Source of the DNA: Hahella ganghwensis DSM 17046
GTDB taxonomy: Bacteria > Pseudomonadota > Gammaproteobacteria > Pseudomonadales > Oleiphilaceae
Length of the DNA: 64,000 nucleotides
Direction of reading: 5' to 3'
NCBI RefSeq assembly: GCF_000376785.1
Contig: NZ_AQXX01000140.1
Location: forward strand, 62,001-126,000
Shown here: in pieces, positions 27,300 through 36,424 of the stretch
Position numbering within the stretch: the stretch's first letter is position 1
Layout: each line of letters starts with the position of its first letter
Notes under the pieces: model-generated
Told to the model about the DNA's origin: nothing
The model's database searches: none
Seen by the model: the letters and a program-made list of their open reading frames with translations, nothing else
Translations under genes and position numbers: made by a program

Positions 27300-28346
27300 T
27301 CAAAACCCTTCCAGCACAATCTTCCCGCGGGACTGATTCGACTCCAACAGGGCATGCGCCCGTCTAAGGTTCTCCGCATTGATCCTGCCAAAGCGGTTGG
27401 CCACCGTTGTCCGTAGGAGCCCGGCATCCACCAGCTCCGCCACCGTCGACAATAACTGGTGTTGTTTGATCATATCCTCAGTCTGGTATAGAGAGCGGGT
27501 AAACATCAATTCCCAGTGCAGAGAAACGCTCTTCCGCTTGAGCGGCAGCGCATTCAATGTAGACGGGTCGTCAATGAGCCCAAATTTACCCTGAGGGGCA
27601 ATGGACTCAATGATCGCCTCGAAATGCTGATCCGTCTGATTCAGCGACACGATGTAATTAACCGTCTCATGTCCGATCGCCTTGAGCTGTGGAGCAAACG
27701 GCTGGGTATGGTCGATCACATGATGGGCGCCCAATTCCAACAACCAGTCGCGGCTTTCTTCCCTCGATGCAGTGCCGATCACCGTTACAGAGGTAAGTTG
27801 CCTGGCCAATTGTGTCATGATGGACCCCACACCACCTGCCGCACCGATAATCAACAGACTTTCACCGGCAGAATTTCCACCGGCCTTCTTCTGCTGATTC
27901 GACCAATTGTCGTCTTGCCCCAATTGCAGTCGGTCAAACAACATCTCCCAGGCGGTAATCGCCGTCAGCGGCAGAGCTGCTGCTTCATCAAAACCGATCG
28001 AGTCCGGCATTTTTCCCACAATGCGTTCGTCCACCAACTGGAACTCCGCATTGCTGCCAGGTCTTGAAATGTCACCAGCATACCACACTTTGTCTCCGGG
28101 CTTAAACAGCGTGACATCAGGCCCCACAGCCTTGACCACGCCACTGGCGTCCCACCCCAGTACCTTCCATTCCCCCTCTGCAGGGGACACTCCCATGCGG
28201 ATCTTGCTGTCCACTGGATTCACAGAGATAGCACGAACTTCGACCAGAAGGTCATGCCCGCTGGTCTCAGGCTCCGGTAATTCAATATCAAGCAATGACT
28301 CCGGATGGTCAACGGGATGAGCCTGTTGGTAAGCAATCGCTTTCAT
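27300..28346 (-). CDS. Zinc-type alcohol dehydrogenase-like / quinone oxidoreductase
   Basis: A 348 aa MDR-superfamily protein. The GroES-like domain (about 1-130, with ISVNPVDSKIR and LGWDASGVVKAVGPDV) precedes a Rossmann domain with the NADPH loop LIIGAAGGVGSIMTQLARQL. The catalytic and structural Zn ligands of true alcohol dehydrogenases are absent, as usual for the zinc-type ADH-like/quinone-reductase branch. It probably reduces quinones or enones with NADPH. It is the last gene of a minus-strand set with an Old Yellow Enzyme and a VOC protein, which supports electrophile detoxification. GAGG lies upstream of the ATG. Confidence 0.88.
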   Translation of the reverse strand: MKAIAYQQAHPVDHPESLLDIELPEPETSGHDLLVEVRAISVNPVDSKIRMGVSPAEGEWKVLGWDASGVVKAVGPDVTLFKPGDKVWYAGDISRPGSNAEFQLVDERIVGKMPDSIGFDEAAALPLTAITAWEMLFDRLQLGQDDNWSNQQKKAGGNSAGESLLIIGAAGGVGSIMTQLARQLTSVTVIGTASREESRDWLLELGAHHVIDHTQPFAPQLKAIGHETVNYIVSLNQTDQHFEAIIESIAPQGKFGLIDDPSTLNALPLKRKSVSLHWELMFTRSLYQTEDMIKQHQLLSTVAELVDAGLLRTTVANRFGRINAENLRRAHALLESNQSRGKIVLEGF

Positions 28347-28412
28347 TTTTAGCCTCGTCAGTAAATATTCTGATAGTCGATAGAGTTTATGATTTCAAAC
28401 GAATGTCTGGGC

Positions 28413-29511
28413 TTACACCGGTGTATAAGCCGGATAATCCGAGTACCCTTGTTCCGTGCCTCCGAACAGGGTGTTTCCATCAAATTCAGCCAGTGGCCAG
28501 CCATGGCGAATTCTTGCAGGAAAATCAGGGTTGGCGATGAACGGGCGACCAAAAGCCACAAGATCCGCCAGTCCACTTGAGAGAATATCCCGCGCTTTAT
28601 CCTGATCATAACGGCCCGCCACAATCAGGGCGCCGTCGAACACCTGTCGGAGTTGATGACGAAACTCCAGTGGCACCTGAGGTGCGTCATCCCAATCCGC
28701 CTCAGAGAGATGCAGATAAGCAACAGAAAGCTGATTCAGACACTCGGCGGCATACTCAATGGTGTCGACAATTTCCGGGCAGTTCATTCCCCGCGCAGTG
28801 ATATAAGGAGCCAGACGCACACCGACACGATCAGCCCCGACTTCCGACTGCACCGCCTCGGCCACTTCCATCAGAAACCGTACGCGGTTTTCGATACTAC
28901 CGCCGTATTCGTCTATTCTGTGGTTGGAAGTGCTGCGCAGAAACTGATCGATGAGATAACCGTTAGCAGCATGAATCTCCACCCCGTCAAAACCGGCTTC
29001 CAACGCATTGCGAGCGGCCCTGCGATAATCCTCAACGACGTTCCGGATCTCTGGAACCGTCAAGGCTCTTGGCATGGAACAATCCAGCATTTGGCCGTTA
29101 CCCTGTTCATCAGCGACCCAGACCTGGGCATCGGCTTTGAGCGCAGAAGGTGCTACAGGTGGCTCTCCATCAATGGAAAGAAGCGTGTGACATCCGCCCC
29201 ACGTGCCAGAGCTGGAGAAATATTCTTCCACCGGCCTCATGGACAGCTCGGGTAACCAGTTTCCAGCCCTGAATCTGCTCCCTTGAATAAATACCCGGCG
29301 TAAAACTGTAACCCTGACCCTGCTGAGAAATCTGGGTCGCTTCGGTAATGATCAGGCCGGCACCAGCACGTTGGGCATAGTATTCAGCCATGGTTGCTGT
29401 AGGGATATTCCCCGGCTGGGCAGTCCGGCAACGGGTCATGGGTGCCATCAATATCCGATTGGGGAGGTGTACATCGTTTAAATGGTAGGTTTCAAAAAGT
29501 GTTGTCGTCAT
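28413..29511 (-). pseudogene. Old Yellow Enzyme family NADH:flavin oxidoreductase, frameshifted
   Basis: Two overlapping frames together make one OYE of about 365 aa. The first (from ATG 29511, MTTTLFETYHLNDVHLPNR) carries [24 protein letters not shown] and [15 protein letters not shown], then meets TGA at 29170. The second resumes at [14 protein letters not shown] and continues with [19 protein letters not shown] and [15 protein letters not shown] to the end. Between SF and DG the family has six bases where this sequence has four, so about two bases are missing near 29170-29178. All FMN and substrate motifs are otherwise intact. It is either a recent frameshift or a sequencing error. The start lies 2 bases from the VOC gene stop. 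Confidence 0.85.
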
Positions 29512-29513
29512 GA

Positions 29514-30008
29514 TCACAGCTCCTTTAGCTGATCCAGAGATTCAAGAGGATCGTGAAGTTCCGCGGTATCGTTCATGGGAATATCCAGCTCTATCAGCAG
29601 ACTGTCCGCCACGGGGATAAAGATCTGTATCTGCCTGTGTTCGGGAACACGCGCAATCTGGTGCGGAAGGCCAAGAGCCCTCACGATGGCAAGCACATCA
29701 TCGAGACGGGCCTCTGAGCGAAAGGCGATATGATTTAGCCGGGCCGACTCGGATGGACCACTTTCCACCATATGGAGCACGGCATTGTTGCCCTGGTAGT
29801 ACCACTCGCCCGGGAAGGGAAACGGTGGGCGATACCCGAGCTGCAACCCCAAAACCGCGGCCAGGTTTTCTGTCACCGGGTGGTTGGCGGGGGCCGTTAC
29901 ATTAATATGGTCGAAGACCCATGCCACGGGACTCCCCTGGGTAGAGTAGTATTCTGCGGCATGGCTACCGGGCCGGTCGGCAGACTCTTTCATCGTCAGA
30001 TTATTCAT
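29514..30008 (-). CDS. VOC (glyoxalase/dioxygenase fold) family protein
   Basis: A 164 aa protein with the vicinal-oxygen-chelate beta-alpha-beta fold. FDHINVTAPA starts the first module and HIAFRSEARLDDVLAIVRALG the second. Possible metal ligands are the His in DHINV, the His in RLNHIAF and a late Glu in LLIELDIP. It is the first gene of the divergent cluster facing the LysR regulator and is almost fused to the OYE gene (2-base gap), indicating tight cotranscription. Substrate unknown; a role in aldehyde or enone handling is inferred from the neighbours. Confidence 0.75.
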   Translation of the reverse strand: MNNLTMKESADRPGSHAAEYYSTQGSPVAWVFDHINVTAPANHPVTENLAAVLGLQLGYRPPFPFPGEWYYQGNNAVLHMVESGPSESARLNHIAFRSEARLDDVLAIVRALGLPHQIARVPEHRQIQIFIPVADSLLIELDIPMNDTAELHDPLESLDQLKEL

Positions 30009-30097
30009 CGCTCAGTCAGTGATTAAGTGGATTTAAAGATTGTGATCAGAGTATTTCACTGATAAATTTTGAAAAACCACCTAGATAGAGAATCTAT

Positions 30098-30114
30098 TTC
30101 AAATATTATTTGAA
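30098..30114. promoter_or_regulatory. Perfect palindrome in the LysR/VOC intergenic region
   Basis: TTCAAAT (30098-30104), ATT, ATTTGAA (30108-30114) form a 17-base palindrome 20 bases upstream of the LysR start and 90 bases from the VOC start. This is where a LysR-type regulator would bind both promoters. It is a candidate by position and symmetry. Confidence 0.5.
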
Positions 30115-30134
30115 TATGCGAGCGCTTTTTATTT

Positions 30135-31064
30135 ATGAGAGCACTACAAGACCTGACCATTTTTAGAAAGACCGCCCAGCTAGGCAGTCTTTCGGCGTGC
30201 GCCAGACAACTGGATCTGACCCCCGCCGCTGCCAGCGCCGCTGTCAAAAGACTGGAAGCCGAGATCGGGGTAGCCCTCTTTATCCGCTCTACCCGACATC
30301 TGAGACTGACCCAGGAAGGGGAGATATTTCTCAAACACTGTCAGGAGGCTCTGCAGATTCTCGAAGAAGGTACTCAGGCATTAACCCATGGCATTGCTGT
30401 CGTCAGGGGAACCTTACAGTTATCTGCTCCCTCAGATCTGGGCAGAAACATGCTGGTGGAATGGCTTGATGCCTTTCAGGAACGTCATCAGGATGTCCAG
30501 GTGAGACTAAGACTTACCGACCGTATTGCCGATATATACAGCCAGCCTGTGGATCTGGCATTGCGTTATGGCGAGCCGCCCCTGTCCAATCTGGTGGCCT
30601 TACCCGTTGCCCCGGGGAACCGGCGTATACTCTGTGCATCACCGGGTTACCTGAAACGACACGGGACCCCATCCAGCCCGGAGGAGCTTCGGGACCATAA
30701 CTGTTTGTGTTATATGCTGAGTGAATACACCTACAACCGCTGGAGATTCTTCAGGGATGGACGGGAATGTACCGCAGAGGTCAAGGGAAACCGGGTATCG
30801 GATGATGGCGATGTCGTCCGGCGCTGGGCATTGGAAGGCCGGGGAATTGCCTACAAATCCGCTCTGGATGTGGCCAGAGATCTTGGTTCAGGAAAACTTG
30901 TGGCAATTTGCACGGACTGGGCCGGCGAAGCCTCTCCCCTGAATCTCATCTGCGCTGACAGACGCCAGTTAAATCCAGCCGTGCGGGCTCTGCATCAGAC
31001 ATTGATAAAACAATGCCGCCAGTTATACAGGAAAAATGCCCTGACACACCTGGACCGCCGCTGA
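30135..31064 (+). CDS. LysR-family transcriptional regulator
   Basis: A 309 aa LTTR. The N-terminal winged helix (LTIFRKTAQLGSLSACARQL, then PAAASAAVKRLEAEIGVALF and RSTRHLRLTQEG) is followed by a LysR substrate-binding domain of the CrgA/DmlR-like PBP2 type (LQLSAPSDLGRNML, ALRYGEPPLSNLVA, a late EGRGIAYKSALDV). It is divergent from the VOC-OYE-ADH cluster with a palindrome between, so it most likely controls that cluster, responding to a reactive carbonyl or quinone. The inducer is unknown. Confidence 0.9.
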   Translation: MRALQDLTIFRKTAQLGSLSACARQLDLTPAAASAAVKRLEAEIGVALFIRSTRHLRLTQEGEIFLKHCQEALQILEEGTQALTHGIAVVRGTLQLSAPSDLGRNMLVEWLDAFQERHQDVQVRLRLTDRIADIYSQPVDLALRYGEPPLSNLVALPVAPGNRRILCASPGYLKRHGTPSSPEELRDHNCLCYMLSEYTYNRWRFFRDGRECTAEVKGNRVSDDGDVVRRWALEGRGIAYKSALDVARDLGSGKLVAICTDWAGEASPLNLICADRRQLNPAVRALHQTLIKQCRQLYRKNALTHLDRR

Positions 31065-31074
31065 TGAACGCGGC

Positions 31075-32061
31075 TCACACCACCCATTCCACGCCTTCTG
31101 ATTCGGACTGCTCAAACGCACATAGATTGTTAATCGTTATTTCAGCAATAGCGGATAAAGCTTCCTGAGTGAAGAAGGCTTGATGCCCGGTAACTACAAC
31201 GTTAGGAAATGTGAGCAGACGGGCGAAGACATCATCCTGTAACAGTACATTGGAGTAGTCCTCAAAGAATAATTCTGCCTCTTCTTCATAAACGTCCAGG
31301 CCCAGATAGCCGATCTGTTCAGACTTCAGACCATCAATCACCGCAGGCGTATCAATCAGACCACCACGGCTGGTATTGATAATCATGACCCCCGGCTTCA
31401 TCATTTGGATCGTCTCGGCATTGATCAAATGATGTGTTTGCGGCAACAAGGGACAGTGCAGACTGATGATATCCGCTTCACGAAGCAGCAGCTCCTGATC
31501 CACGTAGCGGGCAAAACCCTGCAAATCAGGATTTTCAACAGGATCACTCGCCAGCACCTGACATCCAAAACCAGACATGATACGGGCAAAAGCCACACCG
31601 ATTTTTCCAGTACCGACAACACCGACCGTTTTACCATGCAGGTCAAACCCCAATAGTCCGCTCAGCGAATAATCATTCTCACGAACCCGGTTGTATGCCC
31701 GATGAATATTCCGGTTCAGATCCAGAATCAATGCAACGGCATGCTCTGCTACCGCATAGGGAGAATACTCAGGGACTCTTGCCACTCGTATCCCGAATTT
31801 TCTGGCCGCCTCAAGATCCACATTGTTATAACCGGCACACCGCATGGCGATCATCCTGACTCCTGCCTCACCCAGTGTCCTAACGGTTTCAGCATTGAGA
31901 GTATCATTCACAAAGCAACATACTGCATCGAATCCTTTGGCCAGAATAGCCGTCTGTGGGTTCAGATGAGCCTCGAAATAGGTCAATTCGTGCTGTCCCT
32001 GATTAGCGGGATTCAGGTGTTCCTGATCATATGGTTTGGCAGAAAAGATAGCGACTTTCAC
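31075..32061 (-). CDS. ldhA: D-lactate dehydrogenase (2-hydroxyacid dehydrogenase family)
   Basis: A 328 aa NAD-dependent enzyme that interconverts pyruvate and D-lactate. The NAD Rossmann loop is [18 protein letters not shown]. Catalytic residues are Arg in [10 protein letters not shown], Glu in [15 protein letters not shown] and His in [10 protein letters not shown], with the aromatic FF of the D-LDH branch. The N-terminus ([16 protein letters not shown]) matches E. coli LdhA. Start codon is GTG with GGGGAG upstream. It converges on the LysR gene with 10 bases between. It would recycle NADH under oxygen limitation. Confidence 0.95.
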   Translation of the reverse strand: MKVAIFSAKPYDQEHLNPANQGQHELTYFEAHLNPQTAILAKGFDAVCCFVNDTLNAETVRTLGEAGVRMIAMRCAGYNNVDLEAARKFGIRVARVPEYSPYAVAEHAVALILDLNRNIHRAYNRVRENDYSLSGLLGFDLHGKTVGVVGTGKIGVAFARIMSGFGCQVLASDPVENPDLQGFARYVDQELLLREADIISLHCPLLPQTHHLINAETIQMMKPGVMIINTSRGGLIDTPAVIDGLKSEQIGYLGLDVYEEEAELFFEDYSNVLLQDDVFARLLTFPNVVVTGHQAFFTQEALSAIAEITINNLCAFEQSESEGVEWVV

Positions 32062-32359
32062 GGTACTCCCCTTATCTGATAATCCGGTATAACGCTTTGA
32101 TCATTCAATATAATCATTTGTCGCGTATAAAGATCCTGTCGGGCCTATTATACGCCATAGTTTGTCTCGCCCAGGAATTCTTCTGGGCCTAGCATTGCTA
32201 TTGATATCCAGTCAAGTACTTGGGGGTCATCCAAACGTTTAGCCGAAACACCTTAATCGTTTCCCCTTATTGTACGGAATTCTCAATGCCGTAAGATCAA
32301 TACGCATATAACGGCGATCTTATATGACCGCCGATTCAGCCATAAATAAGGAGCACCCT

Positions 32360-32848
32360 ATGGCAATCTACATGAATTACAACCAGTTGAAAGTTAAAGG
32401 TAATGTCACCGCAGAAGGTTATAAGGACTGGATCCGGCTGGACACTTTCAACTTCGGCTCAGGTCGCCATATCACCATGGAAGCAGGTCATATGTCTAAC
32501 CGGGAGGCTACTCGGCCTTCATTGAGCACAGTTGCAATCCAGAAAATGATGGATTCTGCTTCTTCCGGCCTGTTCAAGGAATCCGTGACTGGAGATGCTG
32601 GCGTCAAAGTCGTCATTGATGTTGTCAGAACCGCTGCCGATAAAATCGAAAAATTCGTCAGCTACGAACTTGAAGATGTCATTATCAGCAGCTATTCCGT
32701 CAGCGCTGGCGCAGACTCTGCTCCCACTGAAGCACTATCTTTGAGTTATTCAAAAATCACGATGAGTTACACAGCTGCAGATCGAGCCAACAAAGGCGCC
32801 TCACCGGAGCGTGTTGGTTACGATTTGGAAGCGGGCAAAAAGCTTTAA
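32360..32848 (+). CDS. hcp: Type VI secretion protein Hcp
   Basis: A 162 aa Hcp1-family protein: the tube component and carrier of type VI secretion. The family pattern is visible in WIRLDTFNFGSGRH, EATRPSLSTVAIQKMMD and a C-terminal strand SLSYSKITMSYTA. The ATG at 32360 follows AAGGAG; a 12-codon extension is not needed. No sheath, baseplate or membrane T6SS gene is in the window, so it is an orphan, as in auxiliary hcp-effector loci. A PLD-like nuclease gene converges on it. A good terminator follows. Confidence 0.93.
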   Translation: MAIYMNYNQLKVKGNVTAEGYKDWIRLDTFNFGSGRHITMEAGHMSNREATRPSLSTVAIQKMMDSASSGLFKESVTGDAGVKVVIDVVRTAADKIEKFVSYELEDVIISSYSVSAGADSAPTEALSLSYSKITMSYTAADRANKGASPERVGYDLEAGKKL

Positions 32849-32873
32849 ATTTCAGGTTATCCATCTGGCGATT

Positions 32874-32898
32874 GCGCTCCTTAGGGAGCGCCCTTTTT
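32874..32898 (+). terminator. Rho-independent terminator after hcp
   Basis: GCGCTCC (32874-32880) pairs with GGAGCGC (32885-32891) around TTAG, followed by CC and TTTTT. Confidence 0.85.
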
Positions 32899-32955
32899 CT
32901 CGTATTCTGGTCATCACACAGTAACCCTTCCGGTATCTTCCCCACTCCAGGTTCA

Positions 32956-33651
32956 TCACCTGCGATCAAACTCCTTCCATAAAAGCTCAAATCTCTCCAT
33001 GAAGTCATTGATCAGACTCAGATCGTCCGTCACCACAATGTTCTCCTGATTGCGAGTCGTCGCACTACGTGTCCAGTTAAAACTACCGTTAATCAAAAAG
33101 GCCCCGTCAACAACACAGAACTTGTGATGCATATGGTCCGGTGTGTTATCGACCCTCACCGCCACACCATGACGCTGAAGCATGGTGATGTCACTGCCGG
33201 TGTCGTCTCTTTTGTCATTGTCACTGATGATTCTGACAGTCACACCCCGATCATGGGCTTTCTGTATCGCCTCAGCAATATCATTGTCTGAGATGGTGAA
33301 CACACAGATATTGATATGGCGCCGGGCACCGTTCAGATGAGAAATGATTTGCCTGCGGCAGTCCTCTCCCGGGCTGAACCAGGCAGAGCTAGTGGATTGC
33401 CGGGCTTTGAACGTCGCATCAAAAAGCTTTACACACCGCTCGAGCCAGCGCAGATGCTCCATGGCACCAGCAGGCTGTTCTACCAACCTTGCTCTGGCAT
33501 GGTCGAAAAGGCGGTTTCTCAGGTAACTGATATCCTCATTTGGCAGATTGCCCAGCGCTGTTCGTAGAGTCTTGGATTCCTCTTTGCTCAGATAGTCATC
33601 CGCCACATACCCAATGAGTTGTTTTTCCAGCTTACGGGTCGTTGGAAGCAT
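32956..33651 (-). CDS. PLD-like (HKD) nuclease/phosphodiesterase, single motif
   Basis: A 231 aa protein with one H-x-K-x4-D motif (HHKFCVVDG followed by LINGSFNWT), as in the Nuc/Zucchini branch of the phospholipase D superfamily, which works as a dimer on nucleic acids or phospholipids. The first 85 residues are a helical domain unlike the standard family (LGNLPNEDISYLRNRLFDHARARL). The catalytic domain starts near SPGEDCRRQIISHL. No signal peptide is visible. Its position against an orphan hcp raises the possibility of a type VI effector or a defence nuclease, both inference. Confidence 0.82.
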   Translation of the reverse strand: MLPTTRKLEKQLIGYVADDYLSKEESKTLRTALGNLPNEDISYLRNRLFDHARARLVEQPAGAMEHLRWLERCVKLFDATFKARQSTSSAWFSPGEDCRRQIISHLNGARRHINICVFTISDNDIAEAIQKAHDRGVTVRIISDNDKRDDTGSDITMLQRHGVAVRVDNTPDHMHHKFCVVDGAFLINGSFNWTRSATTRNQENIVVTDDLSLINDFMERFELLWKEFDRR

Positions 33652-33757
33652 CGTTGTTCCTTATGCCATGACGCTGTGAGTTTCGAGACATTCCCACATA
33701 CCCACAACAAGAATTAAAACTTCAGGTAGACACCAGCCACGCGCCAAGTCTCAGATT

Positions 33758-34849
33758 CTAATCGGGGCTCAGGCTGAAATTATATCCGGACCAGTCTGAT
33801 TGGTGGAATCGACCATAGCTTGCGATAGGAAACTTATCCCACTCATGGTTTCTGAGAATTCGGAACGCTTCTGTATCGGGTTGAATAATATCGAAAAGGG
33901 ATTGCTGCAACACCGTATTATCAGCCAGTCCGTCATATCCGTGATGGTAATCATGGGCTAGCAGCAGTGCCCAGCCTCCTGCCGTGAAATGGCCCGCACC
34001 CAGCGCTGCGATTATACCCTTGTCCAGATAATCAAGAACCTTTTCAGAACTGTTCACCGTCCCGATGAAGACATCCTTGCCGGGAACCAACCCAAACTCA
34101 TCCAAAGCAATAATGGACCCGAAGGCCATGTGATCATTGGCCGTCCAGATGCCATTGACATCAACCGATCTTTTCAGCAAAGCCCGCACAAGATCTGTTG
34201 CTTTCAGCTCATTCCATTCACCATAGACCACATTGACGAGTTCGATATCCGGATGCTCGCTGACATAAAGACGCATCCCCTTTTCACGTTGTATGGAAGC
34301 TAATGTCAACCTGTCTCCGGATATGGCAAACCACTTGAATACTTTTCTATTCGGATCTGCAGTCCGCATCGCGTGATGCATCTTCCTGGCAACCTGATAG
34401 CCTACCCATTGATTGTCAGGTACCAGTGACCCCAACCAATGGACAAATTGCTGTCTGGGCTCACCAAAAACCTTTTTCTGATCATCAGACAAATCATTCA
34501 GTATCAGCAGGGTGGGAACTTCCTTCCTGGATGTCAGTTCCAACAACCTTGGGCCGGTATTTTTCTCGTTAACCAGTATGATGAAGTCCTGAGACTCCCT
34601 GGACCTTCCTATTTGTTCACCCATCTCAAGTGTACGAAAAACATCCCGGTTTCCATGCATAATCGTCAGATTGATATTCAACTGACGGGCCGCTGCTATC
34701 ATGAAGGCATCGACATCTCCCCAAAAGGATTCAGCGGCCCACCCTGGATTCAGGAAGGTGACATGAATGGTCTCATGATGGGCATTAGTGGGAAGGCATA
34801 TCCCTAAGGTCAACCATAACAGGCAAATTCGCAGATATCGGTATTTCAC
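33758..34849 (-). CDS. Solo ABC-type sugar/ligand-binding periplasmic protein
   Basis: A 363 aa exported protein with signal peptide (YLRICLLWLTLGICLPTNA) and a type I periplasmic-binding fold: VTFLNPGWAAESFW, then VNGIWTANDHMAFGSIIALDEFG and IIAALGAGHFTAGGWALLL. The Trp- and His-rich first loop suits an aromatic-stacked sugar. The start is GTG with GGAAG close upstream, so the exact start is somewhat uncertain. No transporter genes are adjacent. It is the second type I solo binding protein here after the one at 20169, suggesting sensory use. Confidence 0.8.
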   Translation of the reverse strand: MKYRYLRICLLWLTLGICLPTNAHHETIHVTFLNPGWAAESFWGDVDAFMIAAARQLNINLTIMHGNRDVFRTLEMGEQIGRSRESQDFIILVNEKNTGPRLLELTSRKEVPTLLILNDLSDDQKKVFGEPRQQFVHWLGSLVPDNQWVGYQVARKMHHAMRTADPNRKVFKWFAISGDRLTLASIQREKGMRLYVSEHPDIELVNVVYGEWNELKATDLVRALLKRSVDVNGIWTANDHMAFGSIIALDEFGLVPGKDVFIGTVNSSEKVLDYLDKGIIAALGAGHFTAGGWALLLAHDYHHGYDGLADNTVLQQSLFDIIQPDTEAFRILRNHEWDKFPIASYGRFHQSDWSGYNFSLSPD

Positions 34850-34937
34850 TCTTCCAACAGACTTCCAGGAAAGTTTTTATTTACTAATTACAGCCTATAT
34901 GCCGAATAAGTCCACTTTTTGGATCGGGTTCATCCAG

Positions 34938-34972
34938 GTAAAAAGGCGTTAGGACCGGACCATAACGCCTTT
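34938..34972 (-). terminator. Rho-independent terminator (minus strand)
   Basis: AAAGGCGTTA (34942-34951) pairs exactly with TAACGCCTTT (34963-34972). On the minus strand it is followed by TTTTT. It ends the beta-helix gene transcript. Confidence 0.85.
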
Positions 34973-35055
34973 AAATTTCGTAGGAAGTTAGACAGCGTCC
35001 TCAGAGAAGGCTATAAAGATTATTATTATCAATACTTTACCACACAGGCAATGAG

Positions 35056-36177
35056 TTACCAGGTACAAATTGTATCCGGTTCGTAGTAAACCCCACTGAT
35101 CCCGGCGTAATCCGACAACACATTGTCGTAGGAATCATTTCCGCAGACATTGGACTGGGGAGAGGCCATCACTTTTACCGCAGCATGACCGTTGTCAAAG
35201 AAGACATTACCGTAGATGTCATTCTCGACACCATATTGATTCCCGTTGACCATATGTCCCCCAACCCGGATGCCCGCGCCATTGTTGGCAAAACTGATGT
35301 TATTGCGCACTACATTGTAATCGCCCTGAACATTAAATCCCCCTGAATTGGGGTCTTTCTGTCCAGTACAGATATTATGTTCTACCAGGTTATAGACAGA
35401 GCCATCCTTGATATCAACACACTCATTTCCATTGGTTAGGAAGCTGTTGTCGTGAATCCAGATGTGGTGAGTGCGATCAGGGTCCGACGTCAGGTTTTTC
35501 CCGTTGGCCCATTGATCGGGAGCGGTACCGATGTAGATGGCTTCACCATTCTTGCTGCCCTCATTGAACTGAAAATCAAGCACCCCACAGTTGTAGAAGG
35601 AGTTGCCGAATATTTCTGCTTCGGAGACGAAGTAACGCATTCTGAGGCACTCTCCGGCGGCATTGCGTAACCGCATGGCCCTGATCACTACGCCTCTGGG
35701 ACCGGACATCAGTTCCATACCCTGAACCCAGATGAGTGATCCCCGATAGCTTTCAGGAGTCTCTTCTTCTGCAAACTTACCATCAATGGTAAAGCCGCGC
35801 AGGTGGATAAAGTCGTGATGAATCTCAACAACATGAGCATCAAACTCACCATGCAGCTGGGCCTCTTTGGAACCGTAGATCAGAATGGGTCGATCGGCCT
35901 CACCATCACGAACCGTTCTGACGTCCTGATAATAGTGCCCATCATGAAGGAAAATCCGCTCGCCAGGCTGAGCAAGTTCCAGTGCCACATTGATGGTCTT
36001 CATGGGTTCGCTTTCAGTACCGGAATTGACATCATCTCCGTCTGGAGAAGCATGGTAAGTGCGCACATTCGGATAGGGAAAGTTTTCGTAGGAATTATCA
36101 AAGTACGCCTGAGACAGAGACGTCTGCAAAACACTTAAAACCAACACCAGAAAAACAGATAGAGTTCTCAATTTCAC
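35056..36177 (-). CDS. Secreted right-handed parallel beta-helix protein (pectate-lyase-like)
   Basis: A 373 aa exported protein with signal peptide (LSVFLVLVLSVLQTSLSQA). It opens with RTYHASPDGDDVNSGTESEP and TINVALELAQPGERIFLHDG, the DUF1565-type start of many polysaccharide-lyase-like proteins. Repeated coils such as VVRNNISFANNGAGIRVGG and VENDIYGNVFFDNGHAAVKV follow, with Asn ladders. The fold resembles PL9/PL1-type pectate lyases, but I cannot identify a catalytic Lys or Arg with confidence, so the substrate is open (pectin, alginate or another uronate). Four to five Cys suggest disulfides. It stands alone with its own terminator. Confidence 0.78.
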   Translation of the reverse strand: MKLRTLSVFLVLVLSVLQTSLSQAYFDNSYENFPYPNVRTYHASPDGDDVNSGTESEPMKTINVALELAQPGERIFLHDGHYYQDVRTVRDGEADRPILIYGSKEAQLHGEFDAHVVEIHHDFIHLRGFTIDGKFAEEETPESYRGSLIWVQGMELMSGPRGVVIRAMRLRNAAGECLRMRYFVSEAEIFGNSFYNCGVLDFQFNEGSKNGEAIYIGTAPDQWANGKNLTSDPDRTHHIWIHDNSFLTNGNECVDIKDGSVYNLVEHNICTGQKDPNSGGFNVQGDYNVVRNNISFANNGAGIRVGGHMVNGNQYGVENDIYGNVFFDNGHAAVKVMASPQSNVCGNDSYDNVLSDYAGISGVYYEPDTICTW

Positions 36178-36361
36178 ATCCCTCGCTATATCGCTGTCAT
36201 TAACAGAACTGGATATCCGGGATTCGGAAAAGTCAGATACTACGGCGCATTACAGCCAGGTCTCAGAAATCCATTGGCCGCAAGATTAGTGAAATATGAT
36301 TCTTTTCTGGGTAATAAATTGTACACAATTCGTACAACTCTATGACGGGCTGTTTGCTTTC

Positions 36362-36380
36362 TTAACCCCTTGTTAACCCC
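36362..36380 (+). promoter_or_regulatory. Direct repeat upstream of RND operon, candidate response-regulator box
   Basis: TTAACCCC occurs at 36362-36369 and 36373-36380, with 11-base start-to-start spacing. This is the usual layout of OmpR-family binding sites. The operon encodes an OmpR-family regulator (42155-42862), so autoregulation is likely. Confidence 0.6.
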
Positions 36381-36424
36381 CCGTTTATCTATTCTGTCCC
36401 CTGATTTGGAAGGAGTAGATAACG

